Positions 8,132-16,547 are shown, numbered from the stretch's first letter. The stretch: DNA of 64,000 nucleotides from DASUPK01 sp963815665 (GCA_963815665.1 CAWFHN010000013.1:124001-188000), one strand, 5' to 3'. Notes: generated by a model from the letters alone, not told the origin. Numbers and translations are program-made.

Positions 8132-9483
8132 ACGGGGGTGAGCGCCAGGATGCGCAGGTCACGTCCCATGGAGAGGTTCTCGACGTAGTCGAGCTCGACC
8201 GCGAGGCGCTCCTCGAAGGTCAGCTCACCCCGGCCGTGCACCTGCATCGGGCCGGTGAGGCCCGGCTTCACGTCCAGCCGGAAGCGGTGCTCCGGGCTGT
8301 AGCGCTCCACCAGCTCGAGCTGCTCGGGCCGCGGCCCGACCAGGCTCATGTCGCCGCGCAGCAGGTTCCAGATCTGCGGAAGCTCGTCGAGGCTGAGCCT
8401 GCGCAGCACCCGGCCGACCCGCGTGACACGCGGGTCCTGACGGAACTTGAACATCGGCTCGGGAAGCTCATCCAGCAGGTCCTCGAGCGAGCTATCCGCG
8501 CCGACATGCATGGTCCGGAACTTGAGCAGCCGGAACGGCTCGCCATGAAAGCCGGCGCGCTGCTGCGCGAACAGGATCGGGCCCCGGTCCTCGAGCCAGA
8601 TCGCCACGGCGATCACCGGGAAGAGCGGCGCGGCGAGGATCGCAAGCGGGATACCGACGATCAGATCGAGCGCTCGCTTCAGCATCATCGTCGAGCGGGA
8701 GACGTCGGACGTGAGGTACTCGAACACCGGCAGCTCCGCGAGGCGCGAGATCTCATGCGGAGTCGCCTGCCCGCGCAGCGGTGACACCAGGCTCAGCTTG
8801 GCTCCGTGCTGGTGGCAGAGGTCCGAGATAACGGCGATCTCACCGGCGTCGATCCTCTCGTGGGCGAGAACCACGCGGTCGATGCGCCCATAGTCCCCGG
8901 GTTCGACCGCGGACATGTGCAGATCGGCGAACAGGGCGATCTTGCGGCGCATGGCGTGCGCAAGGCTGTCCCCGCCGACGATCAGCGCTCGTTCGCGCGT
9001 CGTGCTGGCACGCCACGCGGCCCTGGCTGCGACCCGCAGGACGAAATCGGCGACGATCGTGATCCCCGCCGTCAACGCGAGCTCGCCGGTGCTGAGGGAT
9101 CCTGCGGGGGTCAGTCCGCCGAGCACGGTCGCCACCACGGCCCCGATCACGCCCCAGGCGAAGATCACCGGTGCCTCGTCCACCGTCAGGTGACGCATCA
9201 CCCGGTGGTCGGCGTCGTAGAGCCCCGCCAGCTTCGCGACCAGAATCCACGCCGGCAGGAAGGCCAGCAGCCAGATTGCCCGCTCCGGCGGCAGCGCCAG
9301 CGCCAGTCCGAGGCCGACCGCACAGCAATCCGCGAGAGCAAGGAGTCGGCGCCTGCGAACGTCCCGCCACCACCGCGGCTGGGCGGGGGAGTGAGCGGAT
9401 GCCTTGACCAGAGCACCCCGGACCGACTCGGAGTCGAGGAAGTCGCGTGCGGGCGCCTTGGTTCGGGCTTCTGTAGGACTCAA
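8101..9483 (-). CDS. Undecaprenyl-phosphate sugar-1-phosphate transferase (WbaP/WcaJ family)
   Basis: A 460-aa polyprenyl-phosphate sugar phosphotransferase that starts repeat-unit assembly by moving sugar-1-phosphate from a nucleotide sugar to undecaprenyl phosphate. The N-terminal half has four or five hydrophobic segments and a CoA-binding/Rossmann-like region (ERALIVGGDSLAHAM). The C-terminal catalytic domain carries KRALDLIVG, the LLKFRTMHVGAD loop, SLDELPQIWNLLRGDMSLVG and GPRPEQ, then KPGLTGPMQVHGR. These are the family's hallmark blocks. It lies 22 bp downstream of the Wzy-like gene and overlaps the next glycosyltransferase, so the three form one minus-strand operon. Confidence 0.9.
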   Translation of the reverse strand: MSPTEARTKAPARDFLDSESVRGALVKASAHSPAQPRWWRDVRRRRLLALADCCAVGLGLALALPPERAIWLLAFLPAWILVAKLAGLYDADHRVMRHLTVDEAPVIFAWGVIGAVVATVLGGLTPAGSLSTGELALTAGITIVADFVLRVAARAAWRASTTRERALIVGGDSLAHAMRRKIALFADLHMSAVEPGDYGRIDRVVLAHERIDAGEIAVISDLCHQHGAKLSLVSPLRGQATPHEISRLAELPVFEYLTSDVSRSTMMLKRALDLIVGIPLAILAAPLFPVIAVAIWLEDRGPILFAQQRAGFHGEPFRLLKFRTMHVGADSSLEDLLDELPEPMFKFRQDPRVTRVGRVLRRLSLDELPQIWNLLRGDMSLVGPRPEQLELVERYSPEHRFRLDVKPGLTGPMQVHGRGELTFEERLAVELDYVENLSMGRDLRILALTPVCVIRGTGAF

Positions 9484-9505
9484 CGCTGCTGTGCTCTTTT
9501 CCGGC

Positions 9506-11377
9506 TCATCCCTGTCTGGGTTCGGAGGTGTCTCGCGCGAACGGAACCGGACTCAGGCTCTGAGCCCGCTCGATTGCCGTATGTGCCGCTGCCCTGTCTC
9601 CTCGCCTCTTCAGGAGATTAGCCTCAATCAGGGACAGGCGCCAATCCTCTGAATCGCGCGCCTCCGCCTGTCTGAGGTAGACGAGCGCCTGGGAGACGTC
9701 GCCGCGCTCGGCCTCCAGCAGCGCCAGCTGCGTGTACGGCTCCGACGACCAGGGCTGGACGGTCTTGGCCGCGCGCGCACGATCGATCCCCTCCTCGATC
9801 TGATTCGCTGAAGCGGCGTCCCTGCTCTTCTGCAGCTCCAGCTCCGTGAGCACCACCAGCCCTCCTGCGACCATGGCGACCCAGGCGGCGACCACCGTGC
9901 CCAGGCCGAGCAGGTAGCCGTGACGCGCCATCGGACGAGTCGGCGCCGACGTCAGCAGCAGTGCGGCACAGACGACCGCGGGGCCGAAGACCGCGGGTAT
10001 CTCCCAGGTCCAGTCGAAGGCCGCTCCGACGGCTCCGGCCGCGACCACGGCCACCAGGATCCCGGCGTCTCCGTCGCGGCCCTCGCCGAGCCGGCGCCGC
10101 CCCGCGAGCACGACGGCGCCCACGAACCCGAGGAAAAGCGCGATCCCGGGGATGCCCAGCTCGGCCGCCTGCTGCAGGGGCAGCGAGTGGGCGTTACGGA
10201 CGAACAGCGGCGCGCTCGCGTGCCGGGCCCACCAGTCCTCGTATCCACCTGCCCCGACGCCCCCAACGGGACTGTGGTCGAACGCGTCGAGCGCCTCCCC
10301 CCAGAACTGCCAGCGTCCGTTCGAGCTCAGGTCGGCGGCTCCAACCGGGATTCCCGACCGGGTGGACGGCGCCCTCTCGAACTCCCGGAACCGATCGGCC
10401 GGATGAGCGGCTATCGCCCCGCCGATGGCCGCGGCGACCGCGACTGCGCCCAGAGCGAGGCCGACCGGGCGTGAGATCCGGATCGTGGGCCTCCATCCAT
10501 CCGCCCGCCAGGCGATCGCTCCGGTGATCGCCGCCACCGCCACGCAGAGCGCGGACATGAGATCTCCGTCGTCCCGCTTGGCCGAATCGACCACCCCGCG
10601 GGTCAGAGCTTCCATCTGCTCGGCCGCGAGAATCAACACCGCGGCCCCGATCGCTCCGAGCGCGATGGTCCGGAGCTGTCGCGCGCGATCTGGTGAGGCC
10701 GCAACCAGGATGACCCACGCGATCACGACGGCCGCCCCGCCTCCCCTGGAGCTCGCCAGCCAGATCCCGAGCGTGGCCAGCGGGATCACGGCCGTCGCGA
10801 CGGCCCGCAGGACTCGGGTCGGCCCCTGAACGCCACCGTATGCGAGCAGCGTCGCTGCGGCCGCGAGCAGAGCGGCGGTCCCGTTCCAGTAGCCGATCGG
10901 GTACGAGAGCCTGCCGGCCGCGTTCGGAATGTCGCTGACCCCGCTATCGAGGATGCCCGGCTGCAGATACGAGAAGAGCGCGACCACCGCAATGACGCCG
11001 AGGCCGCCGGCCAGTCCCCCGAGCCACTGAGCCCGGCCGGCTCGGGTCGCGGTGCAGGCGGCGATCACGAAGAGCGCGAGATAGAACGAGACTCTGATCG
11101 CCTCGTCGAAGGCCCGGCCCTGGTCGCTCGCCCACAACACCGAGGCGGTCGCGAGCATCGCGGTGGCCGCAAGGCAGAGCCCAGCAGCGGCGGCGAGCCA
11201 GCCGATCGGGGCCGACGGCAGGGCGCGCCCCACCAGCCCCGCCACGACGGCGGCCCAGATCACGATCGACGCGGCCGCGTAGCCTGTGGGGTCGAAGAGT
11301 CCCTGCGCAAATGAAGCGATTACGACGGCCGCCGCAACCAATGCGGCCCCTGCGTGTTGTCTGATCGTTGAAATCAT
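9506..11377 (-). CDS. O-antigen ligase / Wzy-like polymerase with C-terminal TPR-like tail
   Basis: A large multi-pass membrane protein with about a dozen hydrophobic segments and the Wzy_C/O-antigen-ligase signature region (SRGGGAAVVIAWVILV, then a large loop with NGRWQFWGEALDAFDHSP and GGYEDWWARHAS). After the last membrane helix comes a soluble TPR-like tail (EPYTQLALLEAERGDVSQAL, then LLKRRGDRAAAHTAIERAQ). Such proteins polymerise or ligate lipid-linked oligosaccharides outside the membrane. I take the ATG at 11377 (MISTIRQHAGAAL, directly before the first helix), giving 623 aa; an ATG at 11425 would add 16 polar residues. No flippase (Wzx) or chain-length regulator is in view. Confidence 0.8.
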   Translation of the reverse strand: MISTIRQHAGAALVAAAVVIASFAQGLFDPTGYAAASIVIWAAVVAGLVGRALPSAPIGWLAAAAGLCLAATAMLATASVLWASDQGRAFDEAIRVSFYLALFVIAACTATRAGRAQWLGGLAGGLGVIAVVALFSYLQPGILDSGVSDIPNAAGRLSYPIGYWNGTAALLAAAATLLAYGGVQGPTRVLRAVATAVIPLATLGIWLASSRGGGAAVVIAWVILVAASPDRARQLRTIALGAIGAAVLILAAEQMEALTRGVVDSAKRDDGDLMSALCVAVAAITGAIAWRADGWRPTIRISRPVGLALGAVAVAAAIGGAIAAHPADRFREFERAPSTRSGIPVGAADLSSNGRWQFWGEALDAFDHSPVGGVGAGGYEDWWARHASAPLFVRNAHSLPLQQAAELGIPGIALFLGFVGAVVLAGRRRLGEGRDGDAGILVAVVAAGAVGAAFDWTWEIPAVFGPAVVCAALLLTSAPTRPMARHGYLLGLGTVVAAWVAMVAGGLVVLTELELQKSRDAASANQIEEGIDRARAAKTVQPWSSEPYTQLALLEAERGDVSQALVYLRQAEARDSEDWRLSLIEANLLKRRGDRAAAHTAIERAQSLSPVPFARDTSEPRQG

Positions 11378-11408
11378 GGATTCGAAGTCAGTCTTGCGGG
11401 GAAGGCAG

Positions 11409-11414
11409 TATCTT
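11409..11414 (+). promoter_or_regulatory. Putative -10 hexamer TATCTT for the small secreted protein gene
   Basis: TATCTT lies 19 nt before the ATG at 11434 in the divergent gap between the Wzy-like gene and the secreted-protein/hydrolase array. It would drive the plus-strand genes. Confidence 0.3.
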
Positions 11415-11433
11415 CGCCCCTTCACAATTTCGT

Positions 11434-11913
11434 ATGAGCGCCCGCACCACAGTCAAAGCACTTGTTGCGGGGGCGGCGTTATCGCTTGCCCTCGCACCCA
11501 TCGCCCTGGCCGGACCCGCCGGGGACGAGTACCTGCCCAAGGTCCCGAATGCGGGCGGGAGCGCGCCCGCCCACTCCGCCGGCGGCGGATCGGGAGGGTC
11601 AACCCTGCCAGAAGCGAGCGGCAAGGGCTCAAAGGACGCCAACGGCAAGAAGAAGAACAACTCGGCGAGCCTGGCCGTGCCGGTCGGAGGGTCCGGTGGC
11701 GGGGGCGACAACTCCTCCGGAAGCATCCTGCTCAACCCAATCGTCCTGCTGATGATCGCCGCGGTGATCGCCGCAGCCGTGGGAATGACCCTGCGGCGCC
11801 GGCAGCTCAGCGACGGCGAGCCCGAGCCCCAGACCAATCCCGGCGCCCCCGGCGCCGGCAGCCCTCGAACTCCGGACGGCGAGATCATCGCCGGCCGCGA
11901 CAAAGCCGCCTAG
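11434..11913 (+). CDS. Small secreted, C-terminally membrane-anchored protein of unknown function
   Basis: A 159-aa protein. MSARTTVKALVAGAALSLAL and the following ALA form a signal peptide (n-region R-T-T-V-K, hydrophobic core, cleavage near ALAGPAG). Then comes a glycine/serine/lysine-rich low-complexity linker (residues about 35-95), one hydrophobic helix (NPIVLLMIAAVIAAAVGMTL) followed by RRR, and a polar proline/glycine tail. The layout is an outside domain, one membrane anchor and a cytoplasmic tail. There is no LPXTG motif, though LPKVPNAG near residue 32 and the hydrophobic/RRR end recall sortase-type organisation. It lies 10 nt before the first glycoside hydrolase and may be co-transcribed with it. 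The family was not recognised. Confidence 0.65.
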   Translation: MSARTTVKALVAGAALSLALAPIALAGPAGDEYLPKVPNAGGSAPAHSAGGGSGGSTLPEASGKGSKDANGKKKNNSASLAVPVGGSGGGGDNSSGSILLNPIVLLMIAAVIAAAVGMTLRRRQLSDGEPEPQTNPGAPGAGSPRTPDGEIIAGRDKAA

Positions 11914-11923
11914 ATAAAGGAGA

Positions 11924-13003
11924 GTGACCGTGCGCCGCATCGTCATCGCGACGACCCTGCTGATTTGCCTCGCCTTCGCCCTCGCCCCGCACGCAGGCGC
12001 CAAAACCGCGCACGCAAGCGCTAAGACCGCGCCCCGTGGGTTCTACGGCGTGATCCCGGCGGACGACCCAACCTCGACCGAGATTGACCGCATGGGCGCC
12101 GGCAGGGTCGGGACGCTCCGCATCAACTTCGTCTGGGGAGCGGTGCAGCCCGCCCAGGGCGCGCCTCTCGACTTCAGCCACTACGACGCGATCATCGGCG
12201 AGGCGGCCACGCAGGGAATCCGGGTGCTGCCCACGGTCTACAGCTCCCCCTCATGGGCCGCTCAGAAGACGAACTACCCGCCCAGCCCGCAGCACAAAGG
12301 CGAGTGGCAGACCTTCCTCCAGGCGGCCTCCGCCCGCTACGGCGCCAACGGCACCTTCTGGTCGGAGAACCCGGCCATCCCCAAGCTGCCGGTGATCGAC
12401 TGGCAGTTCTGGAACGAGGCCAACTCTCCGAGCTTCTGGTTCGGGAAGCCCAACCCCAAGCAGTACGTGAACTATCTCCGGGTGTTCCACCGGGGCATCA
12501 AGGCCGGTGACCCCTCCGCGAAGATTGTGCTGGCCGGGCTCTTCAGGACCCCGAGAGTCAGGCATGGAATCCGGCTCGACCGCTTCCTGCCGAAGATCTA
12601 CAAGAGCAAGGGGGCGAAGAAGCTCTTCGACGCGGTCGCGATGCATCCGTACGCCAGCACGCCAAAGAACGCCTTGACCTCGGTCGAGGCCACGCGCAAG
12701 ATCATGTCCCGGTTCAAGGACAAGCGCACGCCGCTCTGGATCACCGAGATCGGCTGGGCCACCGGGGGCAGCCCGCACACGGCGCTGGTCGTCTCACCGA
12801 AGCGCCAGGCCAAGGACCTCCGGAAGTCCTACCGGCTCCTGGCCGCAAATCGGAAGCGGTTCAAGATCGCCGGGGTGATCTGGTACTCGTGGCGCGACAT
12901 CGACGGCGGCATCTGGTTCCAGCACACAGGCCTGTTCACGTCGGCCCTCGATCCGAAGCCCGCGTGGAGCGCCTTCACCCGCCTGACCGGCGGAACGCCC
13001 TAG
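11924..13003 (+). CDS. Secreted clan-A glycoside hydrolase (PslG/GH39-GH5-like), copy 1
   Basis: A 359-aa protein with a GTG start preceded by a good AAGGAG at 11914-11921. The N-terminus VRRIVIATTLLICLAFALAP is a signal peptide. The mature part is a TIM-barrel hydrolase: RINFVWGAVQP, then DWQFWNEANSPSFW with the acid/base glutamate of the N-E motif, MHPYAS, and LWITEIGWATGG with the nucleophile glutamate. PslG-type enzymes cut exopolysaccharides in the periplasm or outside the cell, and the adjacent EPS operon makes self-polysaccharide trimming likely. A tandem homologue follows. The substrate is unknown. Confidence 0.75.
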   Translation: MTVRRIVIATTLLICLAFALAPHAGAKTAHASAKTAPRGFYGVIPADDPTSTEIDRMGAGRVGTLRINFVWGAVQPAQGAPLDFSHYDAIIGEAATQGIRVLPTVYSSPSWAAQKTNYPPSPQHKGEWQTFLQAASARYGANGTFWSENPAIPKLPVIDWQFWNEANSPSFWFGKPNPKQYVNYLRVFHRGIKAGDPSAKIVLAGLFRTPRVRHGIRLDRFLPKIYKSKGAKKLFDAVAMHPYASTPKNALTSVEATRKIMSRFKDKRTPLWITEIGWATGGSPHTALVVSPKRQAKDLRKSYRLLAANRKRFKIAGVIWYSWRDIDGGIWFQHTGLFTSALDPKPAWSAFTRLTGGTP

Positions 13004-13097
13004 CCCGGGATGTCAGGGGGCATACGGTGTGGCGCAACGAGCCCAGCTTCCGCGTGTTAGCCCGTTCGTGGAGCAATCACGACCCAGACGCCCCGGC

Positions 13098-14146
13098 GTG
13101 AGCCGCAGGCTGCGCCGGATCTCGATCCTGGCTCTCCTCCTGGTGTCCCTGGGGGCTTCCCAGGCGGCGCACGCGACGCCGCGGGCGTTCTATGGCCTGA
13201 TCCCGGCGAACGACCCCAGCCCTTCGGAAATCCAGCGGATGGGCGCCGGACATGTCGGCACGCTTCGCATCAACCTCTTCTGGGGGGCGGTGCAGCCCAC
13301 TGCCGGTGCTGCCTACGACTGGAGCCACTACGACCCGATCGTCCAGGGCGCGGCGGAGAACCGGATCAACGTGCTCCCGACGGTCTACGGCTCGCCGCAC
13401 TGGGTGGCGCGGCGCCCCAACCTGCCGCCCGGGAAAAAGCACTGGGCCGACTTCCGGAACTTCGTGGCCGCGGCCGCGCAGCGCTACGGCCGTGACGGCA
13501 TCTTCTGGCAGCAGCACCCGCAGGTGCCGCGACGGCCGATCGTCTGGTGGCAGCTCTGGAACGAGGTCAACTCGCCCAGCTTCTGGTACCACAAGCCGAA
13601 GGCGAAGCAGTACGTCCGGCTGCTGAAGAAGTTCCACGCCGGCATCAAGAGCGGCGACCCGGGCGCGAAGATCGTGCTCTCGGGGCTGTTCCCCACCCCG
13701 CGCCTCAGGCACGGGGTGAACGGCAACCGCTTCCTGGAGGGGATCTACCGGAACCGGGGCAAGCGGCTCTTCGACGCGGCGGCGCTGCACCCGTACTCGA
13801 CCAGGCCGCACCAGACCCTGAACCGCGTCAGGGACATGCGCCGGACCATGGCCCGGCACAAGGACAAGAAGGCCAAGCTCTGGCTCACCGAGGTCGGCTG
13901 GGCGACCGGCGGCCCCCGGACGGCGCTCACGGTGTCGCGGCACCGCCAGGCGAAGTACCTGCGCCAGACCTACAGGCTGCTGGCGAAGAACCGCAAGCGG
14001 TACAAGATCCCGGGGTGATCTGGTACTCGTGGCGCGACATCCCGAGCGGCGGAATCTGGTTCCAGTACACGGGCCTGTTCACCGACACCCTCAAGCCGAA
14101 GCCGGCCTGGAACGCCTTCACCTCCCTGACCGGGGGAGCTCGATAG
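13098..14146 (+). CDS. Secreted clan-A glycoside hydrolase, copy 2, frameshifted near the C-terminus
   Basis: A tandem paralogue of the gene just upstream, about 349 aa. I choose the GTG at 13098, giving SRRLRRISILALLLVSLGAS as a clean signal peptide; the GTG at 13029 adds a polar stretch unlike one. It has the same motifs: RINLFWGAVQP, WWQLWNEVNSPSFWYH (acid/base E), LHPYST and LWLTEVGWATGG (nucleophile E). Near 14009/14010 the frame breaks. Copy 1 reads AAGATCGCCGGGGTG where copy 2 reads AAGATCCCGGGGTG, so one G was lost. The rest of the protein (VIWYSWRDIPSGGIWFQY and on to 14146) is intact in the next frame. If real, the mutation removes the last beta strands (about 45 aa). Confidence 0.7.
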
Positions 14147-14164
14147 CCGGTCACGTGGGCCGGA

Positions 14165-14437
14165 TCAGCCGCCGGCCATCGCCGGCAGGATGACCACGGT
14201 GTCGGAGTCCGCGGCCAAGGTGTCGAGGCCATCCAGGACGCGCACGTCCTCGTCGTTCAGGTAGACGTTGACATAGCGGTTGAGCTCGCCCTCCGGCGAG
14301 AAGAGCTGGTCCTTGGTCTCGGGATAGCGCTCGGCGAGCGCCCTCAGCGCAGCGCCGACGGTGTCGCCGTCGGCGCTGACCTCGGCCTCGCCGCCGGTCT
14401 GCGGGCGCAGCACGGGTGGCACCTTGATAGTCGGCAT
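14165..14437 (-). CDS. cysO: CysO-like ubiquitin-fold sulfur-carrier protein
   Basis: A 90-aa MoaD/ThiS-family protein ending in the diagnostic Gly-Gly (VVILPAMAGG). It closely resembles mycobacterial CysO in length and blocks (LRPQTGG, DGDTVGAAL, RYVNVYLNDEDVR, TVVILPA). After adenylation, the C-terminal glycine is converted to a thiocarboxylate, which supplies sulfide for cysteine synthesis with CysM and is released by the Mec protease. The partner activating enzyme is encoded just upstream in the same direction (gap about 25 bp). CysM and Mec are not in the window. Confidence 0.85.
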   Translation of the reverse strand: MPTIKVPPVLRPQTGGEAEVSADGDTVGAALRALAERYPETKDQLFSPEGELNRYVNVYLNDEDVRVLDGLDTLAADSDTVVILPAMAGG

Positions 14438-14462
14438 GGGCGGGAAACCTAGCGGCTCGCGG

Positions 14463-15632
14463 CTACGCTGCGCAGAAGAGTTCGTAGTCGGGGAACTTGC
14501 CCATCTCCGACTCCGGGATCTCCTCGGCGTTCGGTCCGCAGATCGGGCATTCGGGGTCCCTGCGGACCTTGAGCTCGGTGAAGTGAGTTCCGAGCGAGTC
14601 GTAGAGGAGCAGGCGGCCGACCAGCGGCTCGCCGATCTCCGCCACGAGCTTGATGACCTCGTTCGCCTGGAGCAGGCCCATGACGCCGGCCATCACGCCG
14701 AGCACGCCGGCGGCGCCGCAGCTCGGGGCGAGCTCCGGGGGCGGGGGCGTCGGGTAGAGGCAGCGGTAGCAAGGCCCCTCGAAGGGGATGAAGGTCGAGA
14801 TCTGCCCGTCGAACGCCAGGATCGATGCCGAGACGACCGGCTTGCGCAGCCGTACCGAGGCGTCGTTCAGGAGGTACCGGGTCGGAAAGTTGTCCGCCCC
14901 GTCGACGATCACGTCGTAGTCGGAGATGATGTTGATGATGTTGGAGGCGTCGAGCCGGACGCGGTGCTCGATGACCTCGACGTCGGGGTTGAGCGCCTCG
15001 ATCGTCTTGCGCGCCGACTCCGTCTTGGGCTGGCCGATGCGCTCGGTGTTGTGGATGACCTGGCGCTGGAGGTTCGACTCGTCCACCTCGTCGTCGTCGA
15101 CGAGACCGATCGTGCCGATTCCGGCCGCGGCCAGATAGAGGGCGGTGGGCGCGCCCAGGCCGCCCGCGCCGAGCAGCAGGACCTTCGCGTTCAGCAGCTT
15201 GAGCTGGCCCTCGACGCCGACCTCGGGAAGCAGCGTGTGGCGCGAGTACCGGTTGCGCTGCTCCGGGGTCATGCCCTCGGCCATGACGACCGGGAGACCC
15301 TCGGCCTCCCACTCCTTGATCCCGCCGCGCACCGACGCGGCGTTCTCGTAGCCGAGCTCGCGGAGCTCGTCGGCGGCGCGAGCGGAGCGGTTGCCGGACG
15401 CGCAGTAGAGGAGCACCCGCTGCGAGTGGTCGGGGACGACCTCCTCGATGCGATCGGTGACGTCAGCCGGGCGAACCAACTCGGCGCCGTCAATATGTGC
15501 CTCGAGGTGCTCGTAGGGCTCGCGGGTGTCGATCAGGGCGACGCCGTCGCCCTTCAGCTCCTCGAGAGCCTCGGTGGGATCGACCTCCTCGATCCGCTCC
15601 TTGACCTGCTCGATCGTCTCGGTGGTGGCCAT
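14463..15632 (-). CDS. Rhodanese-ThiF/MoeZ-type sulfur-carrier adenylyltransferase, rhodanese domain at the N-terminus
   Basis: A 389-aa protein. Residues about 1-120 are a rhodanese domain with the persulfide cysteine in LLYCASGNRSARAA. Residues about 125-389 are a ThiF/MoeB adenylating domain beginning RNRYSRHTLLPEVG, with the ATP loop LLLGAGGLGAP, the DGADNFPTRYL motif and two zinc-binding pairs (CYRCLYP and CPICG). In MoeZ, Uba4 and MOCS3 the rhodanese follows the ThiF domain; here it comes first. The role is to adenylate the CysO-like carrier and pass on persulfide sulfur. Its ATG overlaps the stop of the upstream rhodanese gene by one base, so the genes are coupled. Confidence 0.85.
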   Translation of the reverse strand: MATTETIEQVKERIEEVDPTEALEELKGDGVALIDTREPYEHLEAHIDGAELVRPADVTDRIEEVVPDHSQRVLLYCASGNRSARAADELRELGYENAASVRGGIKEWEAEGLPVVMAEGMTPEQRNRYSRHTLLPEVGVEGQLKLLNAKVLLLGAGGLGAPTALYLAAAGIGTIGLVDDDEVDESNLQRQVIHNTERIGQPKTESARKTIEALNPDVEVIEHRVRLDASNIINIISDYDVIVDGADNFPTRYLLNDASVRLRKPVVSASILAFDGQISTFIPFEGPCYRCLYPTPPPPELAPSCGAAGVLGVMAGVMGLLQANEVIKLVAEIGEPLVGRLLLYDSLGTHFTELKVRRDPECPICGPNAEEIPESEMGKFPDYELFCAA

Positions 15633-16096
15633 CAGGTTGTGTCCTCCTCGCCTTCCAAGTGTGTCTCGGCCTCTTCGGTGCCGATCGCGATCTCTCCTTC
15701 GATGGGATACGAGAGGTCGCTCCAGAGCTTTGCGCCTCCGATGATCGAGGCGACGTTGGTGAAGCCGTGCTCATTCTGCAGCGCGTCGGCGGTCCTGGCG
15801 GAGCGATTGCCCTCGCCGCAGACCAGGATCAGCCGATCCTCGGGCCCGGCGCCGGCCTTCTCGATTGCATCGACGTAGGCGGCCTCGTGAGCGTCGCGGG
15901 CGCTCTCGCCGGACGGGACGTTGAGCGCATCCGCCAGGTGACCGGCCTCGTAGCGCTCGGGATCGCGGACGTCGATCAGGACGGCGCCGGACTCGATCTC
16001 CTCTCGCGCTGCGGGCGGCATCAGCTCCTCGATCCGGCTCTTGACCAGCTCGAGGGGCGGCGGCACGTACTTGCGGGGCAGCTCCACGGAATTCAT
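15632..16096 (-). CDS. Stand-alone rhodanese-domain sulfurtransferase
   Basis: A 154-aa protein starting MNSVELPRKYVPPPLEL. A short helical lead is followed by one rhodanese domain: AVLIDVRDPERYEAGHLADA and the active-site loop LILVCGEGNRSARTA, whose cysteine carries persulfide. It is first in the operon rhodanese, rhodanese-ThiF, cysO, and probably feeds sulfur to the second enzyme. AGGAT lies about 9 nt before the ATG. An in-frame upward extension to 16294 is rejected because it runs antisense through the cupin gene and has no sensible composition. Confidence 0.8.
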   Translation of the reverse strand: MNSVELPRKYVPPPLELVKSRIEELMPPAAREEIESGAVLIDVRDPERYEAGHLADALNVPSGESARDAHEAAYVDAIEKAGAGPEDRLILVCGEGNRSARTADALQNEHGFTNVASIIGGAKLWSDLSYPIEGEIAIGTEEAETHLEGEEDTT

Positions 16097-16133
16097 ATTC
16101 CCAAATCCTGATCGGGTTTCACGGGCTTCAAGA

Positions 16134-16139
16134 AGTATA
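16134..16139 (-). promoter_or_regulatory. Putative -10 element TATACT for the rhodanese-cysO operon
   Basis: On the minus strand TATACT is centred about 40 bp upstream of the rhodanese ATG at 16096, in the 59-bp gap after the cupin stop. No convincing -35 was seen at 16-18 bp spacing. A short leader with AGGAT as ribosome-binding site would follow. Confidence 0.35.
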
Positions 16140-16155
16140 GCCCGATCCGCCCGCC

Positions 16156-16542
16156 TCAACCCTCGAACTGCCCCCCACCGAGCTCGGGCGGCAGCGCCTT
16201 CGGGCCGTCGGGATACATCGCGGCAAGCTGCTCCTCGCTCATCTCCAGGGTGTTGGCGCCCTCGGGAGGAGCGCCGACGACCAGCCAGAGGCAATCCGTG
16301 CTGGTGTCGTTGAAGAGCTGGCGCACATGCTCGGGCTCGACTAGCAGCGTGTCGAGGGGCCGGAGGGTCAGCACCTCCGCATCGACCCGGACCCGCCCCC
16401 GGCCCTCGATCAACACGTAGAGCTCGTGCGTCTCGAAATGCCGGTGCCAGGTCGAGGCCTGCCCGGGCTGGAGCCGCCAGAAGCGGGCGCCGAGCGTCTC
16501 GGCCTCGAGCTGCTTGGCGAGGTCGGTGTTGTCGACCTTCAT
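16156..16542 (-). CDS. Cupin-domain protein
   Basis: A 128-aa single-domain cupin starting MKVDNTDLAKQLEAE. Cupin motif 1 is PGQASTWHRHFETHELYVLIEGRG (metal ligands H-x-H, E, H); motif 2 is the weaker LLVEPEHVRQLFNDTSTD, which keeps one histidine. Small cupins range from sugar isomerases to sensors; nothing here fixes the role. An unusual perfect 12-bp hairpin ends 5 nt before the ATG, and no Shine-Dalgarno sequence is evident. Confidence 0.75.
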   Translation of the reverse strand: MKVDNTDLAKQLEAETLGARFWRLQPGQASTWHRHFETHELYVLIEGRGRVRVDAEVLTLRPLDTLLVEPEHVRQLFNDTSTDCLWLVVGAPPEGANTLEMSEEQLAAMYPDGPKALPPELGGGQFEG

Positions 16543-16547
16543 CTGAT

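Noticed and set aside
5511..8188. Frame running from the GT2 at 4832 to 8188 as an apparent 1118-residue protein
   Set aside because: After about 5510 the frame is arginine/proline-rich shadow sequence and runs antisense through the real GT2 gene (7151-8131). The true protein continues in the next frame.
13029..13097. GTG at 13029 as start of hydrolase copy 2
   Set aside because: It adds a polar arginine-rich stretch before the signal peptide; the GTG at 13098 gives a normal signal peptide like that of copy 1.
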